DNA of 64,000 bases, taken from Microcoleus sp036705565. Lineage in GTDB: Bacteria > Cyanobacteriota > Cyanobacteriia > Cyanobacteriales > Microcoleaceae. Numbering within the stretch: the stretch's first letter is position 1; every line of letters begins with the position of its first letter. The notes beneath the pieces are model-generated. The model had not been told where the DNA came from, made no database searches, and saw nothing but the letters and a program-made list of their open reading frames with translations. This document shows, piece after piece, positions 57,158-64,000 of the stretch. The position numbers were made by a program, and so were the translations under genes. The DNA is taken from assembly GCA_036705565.1 (NCBI GenBank), contig JAUBUY010000008.1. The stretch is one strand, 5' to 3'.

Positions 57158-58162
57158 ATGCTGATTCAATCTCTCTTGAAACACATGACTCTGGCGGCTC
57201 TAGCTCTGGTTTTTGCGATCAGTTGCAGTCGATCGACTCCGAACCTAGACTCTGCCCCTGAAGCCAGCACCTCTAGCAGCTTTAGAGTGGCCATGCTCAC
57301 CACAGGCGCCAAAGACAACCAAAGTTGGGATCAAGCTTGCTTTGAAGGATTGAATCTAATCAAAAATAAATTTAATGCTGAGGTAGACATTACTGACAGT
57401 ATTGACGGTGAAAATAGTGAACCTATCATTCGCAAATATGCCCAGTCCGGCTATGACCTGATAATTGCCGCCAGTGGTGCCTATTCCACAACTGCCGAAA
57501 AGCTCGCTAAAGAATTTCCACGCACGAAATTTGCCCTGATTACAACGCATCCAGGGAATAACAGAAATTTAGGGGCTGTTGCTTTTCGATCGGGTGAGGT
57601 GGGATACCTCACAGGCGCTTTGGCTGCGATGAAGACCAAAAGCAATAAAGTTGGCTATATTGTGGGTGAACCTTATCCCGTTTACCAAGAAGAAGAAGCA
57701 TTGTTTAGGCGGGGAGTGAAAGCCACGAATCCCTCTGTTCAAGCCTCGACTGCTTTTCTCGATTCTTGGGTTGATACGGAAAAAGCCACCAAAATTGCCA
57801 CGGATATGGTTGCCTCTGGAGTAGATGTTTTGACTTTCAACGCGGGTGAGGCAGGGTTAGCCGCCCTAATAGCCGTTTCGCAAAAGCCAGGAGTCTTTGT
57901 GATTGGTAGGACAAAGGATCAGTATGAAGTGGCTCCCGGCAAAGTCCTCACTAGCGTTCTGCAGGACATTCCCAATCTGGTGCTAAATGTGGCAGTGTTA
58001 ACCCAGCAAGGTCGCTGGGAAGGAAAACTTTACAAGTTTGGGCTCAAGGAAAAGATCTACGACTTTGCCCCTTTCCGTGGTAGTCTCACGTCTCAGGAAG
58101 AGGACACTTTCAAGACCATCCGAGAAGCTGTGACGACTGGCCAAATTGATGTGTCTCCTTAG
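57158..58162 (+). CDS. BMP/PnrA-family substrate-binding lipoprotein
   Basis: BMP proteins bind nucleosides or related ligands outside the membrane. ATG 57158 (MLIQSLLKHMTLAALALVFAISC) gives a lipoprotein signal peptide with the lipobox FAISC; the earlier TTG/ATG starts at 57086/57092 would bury it. The mature part has FRVAMLTTGAKDNQSWDQACFEG, YDLIIAASGAYSTTAEKLAKEFP and FRSGEVGYLTGALAAM, all family-typical. No ABC permease or ATPase genes are adjacent. Instead a sensor kinase starts 42 bases after the stop, which suggests the lipoprotein presents its ligand to that kinase rather than to a transporter (inference). Confidence 0.9.
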   Translation: MLIQSLLKHMTLAALALVFAISCSRSTPNLDSAPEASTSSSFRVAMLTTGAKDNQSWDQACFEGLNLIKNKFNAEVDITDSIDGENSEPIIRKYAQSGYDLIIAASGAYSTTAEKLAKEFPRTKFALITTHPGNNRNLGAVAFRSGEVGYLTGALAAMKTKSNKVGYIVGEPYPVYQEEEALFRRGVKATNPSVQASTAFLDSWVDTEKATKIATDMVASGVDVLTFNAGEAGLAALIAVSQKPGVFVIGRTKDQYEVAPGKVLTSVLQDIPNLVLNVAVLTQQGRWEGKLYKFGLKEKIYDFAPFRGSLTSQEEDTFKTIREAVTTGQIDVSP

Positions 58163-58204
58163 TGCGCGCATTAATTGATTTACCAATATTGATCCTTAAG
58201 TCCG

Positions 58205-61036
58205 ATGCAAAATCAACGCAACGATCGCGCTCTGCCGATTGCCAAAAGCTCCCCTTCACATCTCTGGCAACGCTTCTTTTCTATTGCACATCAGCTCCGC
58301 TATGGTTTGATATTTTTGGTTCTCCTGAGCTTACTGCCCACAGGTGGCTTGCTGATCTACCTCAGCTTTCAGGCCCAGATCCAGCAATCGCGATCGCTCC
58401 AACAAGCGCGTAGCCAGACAGCAGGAGGGCAGATTGATAATTATCTAGATGACTTGAAACGAAAACTGAGCTATTTAGCTAGGGTCAAAGGACTCACCAA
58501 CTTTCAATCTCAAGTGCAGCAGAGCCTGTTGGAAGGGTTGATTCGTCATAATGATGCTTATGAAGCCGTTGCCATTTTGAATAGGAAGGGACAATTTGTT
58601 GCGTCAGTTTCACCCTATAAACCGCTTCAATTAGAAAATCCAGCCAATTCGCCACTGTTTATTCGTGCCTTCAAACAGCAGGAAGATTATGTCAGTCCTG
58701 TAGAAATTAATCCTCAAACCAACCAACTAACAACAATTATGGCGGTTCCGATTCGGAATGATCGAGATGAGGTGGATGGGGTGCTATTAGCAGAGATAAA
58801 TCTCAACTTTCTCTGGTTTATTGTTTCCCAAACGGAGGTTGGCAAGACGGGTTATGTCTATGTAGTTGATGAGCGTAATTTTCTCATTGCTCAAAAGGGT
58901 AGTAAGCCAGAAACGTTTCAGCTTCAAGATATTTCTAAGCGTCCCTTTTTTCAATTTTTGAAAGCATCGGAAGATACTAAGCACCTTAATGTTTATCTGG
59001 GTCTAAAGCAGGTAGAAGTATTGGGAGCCAGTACCTTAGTTCGGAGCGTGAATTGGACGGTGGTTGTAGAACTGCCAACGGCTGAGGCCTATGCTCCCGT
59101 TTACCAAATGCTCTCAATTATGGGAGGCTCATTGACGCTGGTGACGATCGTCGCTGTTGGCATTGGGTATCTATTTATTCGGCAAATTGTGGTGCCGCTA
59201 CAGCGCTTAACCACGGCAGCTACTGAACTCAGTGCGGGGGAATTAGAGACGCGGGTCAACATCGACAGCCAAAACGAATTGGGGACATTGGCGATCGCCT
59301 TTAACAATATGGCAACTCAGTTAGAGGAACTGATTACAGCAGTTGAAGTGGAACGCAATTTTGTTTCAGCCATTCTTGAAATTGCAGGTGCCCTGGTAGT
59401 TGTGCTCGACCCGCAGGGACAAATCGTTCGCTTTAACCGAGCTTGCGAACAAATGACTCATTACTCGTTTAGTGAAGTGAAGGGGCGCTACTTTTGGGAC
59501 TTGTTCCCGAACTCAGACTTAGCTAGACAAGCCAAAACTACTTTTGAGTCTTTAAAAGCTGGTAATTTTCCGCTGCAGTATGAAGGCAGTTGGGTGAGTA
59601 AAGATCAACAACTTAGACTTATTGCCTGGTCAGATACTGCTTTAGTCGATGATCGAGGTGAAATTGAGTACATCATCAAAACAGGGATTGACATTACTCA
59701 ACGGAAACAGGCAGAAGAAGAACTCAAAGCGTCGGAGCAGCGGCTATCTTTTTTATTCTGCCAAACTTCACTGGCAGTTGTGGAATGGGATTTAAACTTA
59801 AAAATCACTGCCTGGAATCCAGCGGCCGAGAAGATTTTTGGTTACACGGCGAAAGAGGCGATCGGACACCATCCCCCAGAATTAATTGTGCCTGCGCCGA
59901 CCAGAAAGACTGTCGATCGAGTTATGAACGAGCTGTTGATTGAGACCGGAGGACGCTACAGCGTCAACGAAAATCTTACGAAAGACGGCAAAACCATTAT
60001 TTGCGAATGGTTCAATACGCCTTTAGTAGGGGATGGTGGAGAGATTCTTGGAGTTGCATCCTTGGCACTGGATGTTACTGAGCGCAAGCAAGCCGAAGCT
60101 GCGTTAAGGCAAGCAAAAGAGGAAGCTGAGGTTGCACTCAAAACCTTACAGCAAACTCAGGCACAGCTTATTCAGGCAGAGAAAATGTCTGGTTTGGGGC
60201 AACTTGTTGCTGGTGTTGCTCACGAAATTAATAATCCAGTCAACTTTATCTATGGCAACCTGAGCCATACTGCGGACTATACGCAAAATTTACTAAAGTT
60301 GATTCAGCTTTACCAGCAAACCTATCCAACTAATACCGAAATTCAGGAAAAAATTGAAGAGTTCGAGCTGGACTTCATTAGTGAAGATTTACCCAAAATC
60401 CTGACTTCAATGAAGGTAGGAGCCGATCGCATTCGTGAAATTGTCCTGTCGCTACGAAACTTCTCGCGGCTGGATGAGGCAGAAATGAAGCCAGTTGATA
60501 TCCACGAGGGAATTGACAGCACATTGATGATTTTGCAAAATCGACTGAAGGCGAAACCGGATCATCCTGCTATTGAAATTGTTAAAGATTACGGCGACTT
60601 ACCTCTGGTAGAGTGCTATGCCGGACAGTTGAACCAGGTCTTTATGAATCTTCTGGCAAATGCGATCGATGCTTTAGAAAACTACGACAATCAGCGTTCT
60701 CGAAAAGACATCCAAACAAATCCCAGTCGCATCACTATTCGGACGAAGCTAGTCACAAAGGAAACTGGGCCCAATTGTTCTAAAAACGTGGTGATTCAAG
60801 TTCAAGACAATGGGCCAGGGATGACGGAAACTGTTAGACAACAGGTGTTCAATCCCTTTTTTACCACCCAACCAATTGGTAAAGGAACTGGATTAGGACT
60901 ATCCATCAGCTATCAAATTGTAGTTGATAAGCATGGTGGCTTACTCCAGTGTTTCTCTCAACCCCATCAAGGAGCAGAGTTCCGCATTGAAATTCCTGTG
61001 TTACAAAGCGGTGCTGTAGCATTCGTGGGTAAATAA
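58205..61036 (+). CDS. membrane sensor histidine kinase (dCache-HAMP-PAS-PAS-HisKA-HATPase)
   Basis: The 943-residue kinase has an N-terminal transmembrane helix (YGLIFLVLLSLLPTGGLLIY), a periplasmic dCache-like domain (about 60-300) with AVAILNRKGQFVASVSPY, a second transmembrane helix (about 303-325), HAMP (about 326-380), two PAS domains (LDPQGQIVRFNRACEQMTHY and LKITAWNPAAEKIFGY), a coiled linker, the phospho-acceptor GVAHEINNPVNF (His673) and an ATPase with NLLANAID, DNGPGM and GKGTGLGLSIS. No receiver domain or response regulator follows. It probably forms an operon with the BMP-type lipoprotein. Confidence 0.92.
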   Translation: MQNQRNDRALPIAKSSPSHLWQRFFSIAHQLRYGLIFLVLLSLLPTGGLLIYLSFQAQIQQSRSLQQARSQTAGGQIDNYLDDLKRKLSYLARVKGLTNFQSQVQQSLLEGLIRHNDAYEAVAILNRKGQFVASVSPYKPLQLENPANSPLFIRAFKQQEDYVSPVEINPQTNQLTTIMAVPIRNDRDEVDGVLLAEINLNFLWFIVSQTEVGKTGYVYVVDERNFLIAQKGSKPETFQLQDISKRPFFQFLKASEDTKHLNVYLGLKQVEVLGASTLVRSVNWTVVVELPTAEAYAPVYQMLSIMGGSLTLVTIVAVGIGYLFIRQIVVPLQRLTTAATELSAGELETRVNIDSQNELGTLAIAFNNMATQLEELITAVEVERNFVSAILEIAGALVVVLDPQGQIVRFNRACEQMTHYSFSEVKGRYFWDLFPNSDLARQAKTTFESLKAGNFPLQYEGSWVSKDQQLRLIAWSDTALVDDRGEIEYIIKTGIDITQRKQAEEELKASEQRLSFLFCQTSLAVVEWDLNLKITAWNPAAEKIFGYTAKEAIGHHPPELIVPAPTRKTVDRVMNELLIETGGRYSVNENLTKDGKTIICEWFNTPLVGDGGEILGVASLALDVTERKQAEAALRQAKEEAEVALKTLQQTQAQLIQAEKMSGLGQLVAGVAHEINNPVNFIYGNLSHTADYTQNLLKLIQLYQQTYPTNTEIQEKIEEFELDFISEDLPKILTSMKVGADRIREIVLSLRNFSRLDEAEMKPVDIHEGIDSTLMILQNRLKAKPDHPAIEIVKDYGDLPLVECYAGQLNQVFMNLLANAIDALENYDNQRSRKDIQTNPSRITIRTKLVTKETGPNCSKNVVIQVQDNGPGMTETVRQQVFNPFFTTQPIGKGTGLGLSISYQIVVDKHGGLLQCFSQPHQGAEFRIEIPVLQSGAVAFVGK

Positions 61037-61180
61037 CTGCGATCGCATTCTCTGAAGTGGTTGTCACCCCGTTTGAACCAGGAGGCGAATGAGTAGCAAG
61101 GGAGACGATCGCCGCCAAGTGATTCAATACCAGCAGATCGCCCCCAACCACCTCAAAACCGACTTAATATCACCCGGTAA

Positions 61181-62590
61181 TCAAACGATTTTCTCGCTAG
61201 AAAGTTCGCCACTAGCAGGAGGCTCTACTGTATCGCCAAAGGCAACCCGCAGAAAAGGCGGCGCTAAAAATGTCGTCAGAATCACCATGATAATAATCGA
61301 GACTTCTAACGGTTTATCCAAAATCCCACTCGCGGAACCGATGCCAGCAAAAACTAACCCGACTTCGCCCCGAGGAATCATCCCCACTCCGATCGCCAAT
61401 CGATTGATTCCCGGCAGACCAAACACCACCCAACCAGTAATCAGCTTGCCCAAAATCGCAACCACAATCAAAAATACGGCAATCAAAAGGCCAGCCCGAT
61501 TATCCGGCACTGTTGGGTTCAAAACCCCCAAATCCGCGCGAGCTCCCACGGTTACAAAAAAGATGGGAACCAGCAAATCCGCGATCGGCTTCACCAGTTC
61601 ATCCAACTCGTTGCGGGCATCGCTTTCATCCAACACCAAACCAGCCGCAAACGCACCCAAAATCGCTTCGAGATGAATTGCGTTGCCCAGAAAAGCCATG
61701 AAGAAAGCAAAGACAAATGCCGGGATGACTATATTGCCGCGAGTTTTGAGTTTCTCCACCACCGCAGTGAAGCTTTTGTTGAAGATGCCGCCCAACAGAA
61801 TAGAACCCAACAGAAACGCAGTTGCACTGACAATCAAATAGATGACATTAACAACATCAATTTCACCGGTTTTGGCTAAACTGGCGACAACAGCCAGGAC
61901 AATAATTCCTAGCACATCATCAATCACCGCTGCACCAACAATGATTTGACCTTCTTTAGATTTGAGTTGTCCTAATTCCGACAAAACTTTGGAGGTAATT
62001 CCGATGCTGGTTGCCGTCAAAGCAGCCCCCGCAAAAATCGCCGGAATCGCCGCCGTGTGGAAAATTATCATCAAGCCCGCAGTACCAGCGGCAAAGGGAA
62101 CTGCCACGCCGGCACAGGCGACAACGACGGCTTGAACCCCCACTTCTTTGAGTTGTCTGATATCCGACTCTAAGCCAATTTCAAACAGCAGAATAATCAC
62201 GCCTATTTCAGCCAGCACTGAAATGACTTCACTCTGCGATTCAAACACACTGGTGAGGGCGGCAGGAGACAGATGATTAATCGATTGCACAACTGTCATA
62301 ATCCCTGAGTCTGAGGCTGACAGCCCTGCTTCGGGAAAAATGACCAGGTGTAAAGCAGATACGCCAACAATTACCCCTGCTACAAGTTCACCCAAAACCG
62401 GTGGCAAATCGAACTTTTTAGCCGCTTCCGCGCCTAATTTACTGGCGAGATAAATCACTACCAAACTGAGCAAAACTCCGCTCAGAACGATCGGCGAATT
62501 TTCGGCTTCGACTGTTGCTAACAAAGGTATGGGAGCAACTAGGGATGCCATACCAGAACTTAAAGCTGTAATTGTATGGTTCAAAAACAT
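61181..62590 (-). CDS. cation/proton antiporter, CPA2 type (NhaS3-like)
   Basis: The 469-residue membrane protein has about twelve hydrophobic segments. Family marks are LPPVLGELVAGVIVGVSAL, IGVIILLFEIGLESD, the ion-site Asp pair in VIDDVLGIIVLAV, EAILGAFAAGLVL, and GMIPRGEVGLVFA. The sequence resembles Synechocystis NhaS3, a Na+(K+)/H+ antiporter of the thylakoid membrane; that orthology is from memory. The C-terminus is short with no TrkA-N domain, unlike KefB. It is convergent with the kinase gene and alone on its strand. Confidence 0.88.
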   Translation of the reverse strand: MFLNHTITALSSGMASLVAPIPLLATVEAENSPIVLSGVLLSLVVIYLASKLGAEAAKKFDLPPVLGELVAGVIVGVSALHLVIFPEAGLSASDSGIMTVVQSINHLSPAALTSVFESQSEVISVLAEIGVIILLFEIGLESDIRQLKEVGVQAVVVACAGVAVPFAAGTAGLMIIFHTAAIPAIFAGAALTATSIGITSKVLSELGQLKSKEGQIIVGAAVIDDVLGIIVLAVVASLAKTGEIDVVNVIYLIVSATAFLLGSILLGGIFNKSFTAVVEKLKTRGNIVIPAFVFAFFMAFLGNAIHLEAILGAFAAGLVLDESDARNELDELVKPIADLLVPIFFVTVGARADLGVLNPTVPDNRAGLLIAVFLIVVAILGKLITGWVVFGLPGINRLAIGVGMIPRGEVGLVFAGIGSASGILDKPLEVSIIIMVILTTFLAPPFLRVAFGDTVEPPASGELSSEKIV

Positions 62591-62695
62591 GGTTACGATG
62601 ATGGTAAGAAATACGATTCTACGCTGACTGTTGACTGTGAGTCGGAAAATTGATAACTGTTACATATTGGGTAGCCAGTTAACTCGACATGATTA

Positions 62696-63469
62696 TCAAG
62701 CAAAGCTTGAAGAACCCAAATCTGGGGGTACATCCTGCCACCGCCCTTGTCCGACTGCTTGAATTGCTTCTTTTAGCAAGATATCGCCGGTATAAATTGC
62801 CCTACCGACGATCGCACTTTTGACACCAATTGGTTCCAAAGCCAGCAAACTCAATAAATCGGCGATCGAACTAACGCCACCGGAAGCAATCACCGGAATC
62901 GAAATAGCGTTAGCAATTTCGCGTAAAGAGTCCAAATTCGGCCCTTCCATAGTACCGTCACGGTGAATGTCGGTGTAAATAATTTCAGCCGCCCCTAACT
63001 CGGCCATTTTTTGCGCCAATTCTGTCGCTAAAACTTCCGAAGTTTCTAGCCAGCCTCTAGTAGCAACTTTACCATTTCTGGCGTCGATGCCAACCAGAAT
63101 TCGATCGGGAAATTCGGCGGACAATTCGCCGACTAATTGGGGTTGTTCGACGGCGACAGTGCCGAGAATGACGCGGCGGACGCCTAAATTGAGGATACCA
63201 GCAACCGAGGCGCGATCGCGCATTCCGCCACCTACTTGACAAGGAACGTCTACTGATCGGACGATCGCTTCAATGGCTGCTTGGTTGACTGGATGACCGG
63301 CTTTGGCGCCGTCGAGGTCTACTAAATGCAGCATTGTCGCGCCTTCACTTACCCACTGTCTCGCGACTTCGACGGGGTTGTCGTTAAAAGTTTGAGACTT
63401 CGCGTAGTCTCCCTGATATAATCTGACGCATTTTCCATCCAATAAGTCGATCGCTGGAATTACATTCAT
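62696..63469 (-). CDS. hisA: HisA, ProFAR isomerase of histidine synthesis
   Basis: HisA opens the ProFAR ring to PRFAR, the fourth step of histidine synthesis. The 257-residue (beta/alpha)8 protein has VIPAIDLLDGKCVRLYQGDY with catalytic Asp8, the phosphate-binding VGGGMRD, and the second half-barrel with YTDIHRDGTMEGPN (catalytic Asp) and IPVIASGGVSS. The length is standard. It is not in a his operon, which is normal for cyanobacteria. Confidence 0.97.
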   Translation of the reverse strand: MNVIPAIDLLDGKCVRLYQGDYAKSQTFNDNPVEVARQWVSEGATMLHLVDLDGAKAGHPVNQAAIEAIVRSVDVPCQVGGGMRDRASVAGILNLGVRRVILGTVAVEQPQLVGELSAEFPDRILVGIDARNGKVATRGWLETSEVLATELAQKMAELGAAEIIYTDIHRDGTMEGPNLDSLREIANAISIPVIASGGVSSIADLLSLLALEPIGVKSAIVGRAIYTGDILLKEAIQAVGQGRWQDVPPDLGSSSFA

Positions 63470-63600
63470 GATTTTTGCTCAAATTGCTAATTATACCAGT
63501 TAAAAAACACAATGCAACTTTAACATCCCACCCATACATAATCATTCATTATAAACTTTATAAGCTAAAGTAAAACATTATTACCATTCGTTAATACCAT

Positions 63601-64000
63601 TTATCTTTGACATTCGCAGCCGCTATTTAAATGAAACATAATCGCCGAAGAAAGCGTTGACCATAAAGGAGTATTGACATCGGCTTTTTCCAAAGCTTCT
63701 GCCGTCCAGTCATTGCAAGTTTTCCAAATAGAGTAACTGCCTTTTGCTTCATAAAAACTATCGCTGTTGTCGTAGCCGTAGCTAATTTTAATTTTATTAC
63801 CGGCTGCGTCTAATTGGAATGAATTTTTAATAACTTTTACCAGTTTAAGATAACTTTTGCCGCTAATTTTCACACATTTGGTTTCTATACTTTGGGGGAA
63901 AACCCGATAAGTTTGAACGTGTAGGGTAGACGGAGTAGGGAGAAATAGAGCTTTGAAAGCTGTAACTGGGTTGATACTTGCTGATGTGGGAGTTTCCAAC
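63601..64000 (-). CDS. DUF2459/TIGR02117-family protein, 5' end outside window
   Basis: The visible 133 codons are the C-terminal part; the frame is open to the right edge, so the apparent TTG start is probably internal. ALFLPTPSTLHVQTY, YGYDNSDSFYEAKGSY, WKTCNDWTAEALEKADVNTPLWS and the terminal strand IMFHLNSGC match the DUF2459 pattern, including the CN.W motif. The family's role is unknown; its members are often membrane-anchored. Confidence 0.8.
   Translation of the reverse strand, partial: LETPTSASINPVTAFKALFLPTPSTLHVQTYRVFPQSIETKCVKISGKSYLKLVKVIKNSFQLDAAGNKIKISYGYDNSDSFYEAKGSYSIWKTCNDWTAEALEKADVNTPLWSTLSSAIMFHLNSGCECQR

Noticed and set aside
61089..61676. 195-aa plus-strand frame opposite the antiporter
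   Set aside because: Antisense shadow of a well-supported membrane protein gene, with biased composition.

Overview
The window reads as a chromosomal segment of a filamentous, non-heterocystous cyanobacterium of the Microcoleus/Oscillatoria kind (inference). The evidence is frequent HIP1 octamers (GCGATCGC), plant-type zeta-carotene desaturase, cyanoglobin GlbN, type III glutamine synthetase, XisH/XisI proteins, many WD40 and Uma2 proteins, heptanucleotide tandem repeats, and many copies of the palindrome AGAAACCGGGTTTCT.

1-16.6 kb is mostly housekeeping and conserved cyanobacterial genes: a glutathionyl-hydroquinone reductase, a glycosyltransferase-like protein, a REP-associated tyrosine transposase (RAYT) set between two blocks of its probable REP substrate, ThyD-like epimerase, a DUF3352 protein, an A-type Fe-S carrier next to a TPR protein, a poly-Asp DUF6930-like protein, a MazF-type toxin pair, zds followed by a START-like protein, and a Ser/Thr kinase fused to a WD40 propeller. 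tRNA-Val(GAC) follows.

16.9-32.1 kb is an accessory island. It opens with an AT-rich three-gene operon whose genes overlap by 8 and 4 bases: a PLD-nuclease/SNF2-like helicase, an Eco57I-type adenine methyltransferase with its own specificity region, and an SMC/RecF-like ATPase. Together they carry the parts of a restriction or anti-phage system that I cannot assign to a named family, and they are my main candidate for the undescribed system. After it come a broken gene, a ribbon-helix-helix-like protein, three small XRE regulators each preceded by its own distinct dyad operators, a TnpB nuclease lodged between the first two regulators, ArfB, an Mrr-like nuclease and two small unknown genes. 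Core genes resume with gnd.

33.9-47.7 kb mixes REP blocks, two Uma2 proteins, an ABC exporter next to a very large WD40-Ig-WD40 protein, a DUF433/DUF5615 toxin-antitoxin pair, a GH31 alpha-glucosidase interrupted in frame by dispersed repeats, and xisH-xisI. 47.9-64 kb holds glbN, a 2OG-Fe(II) oxygenase, a second possible defence pair (OLD-like ATPase plus DUF4276/Toprim protein), two inverted copies of a MITE-like element, a membrane-anchored alpha/beta hydrolase, glnN, a BMP-type lipoprotein next to a large sensor kinase, an NhaS3-like antiporter, hisA and a truncated DUF2459 gene.

Small palindromic elements are everywhere. Several sit inside reading frames without breaking them: in the kinase-WD40 gene, the GH31 gene, the alpha/beta hydrolase and the 3' end of the hydroquinone reductase. 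All assignments are by eye; no database search was run.
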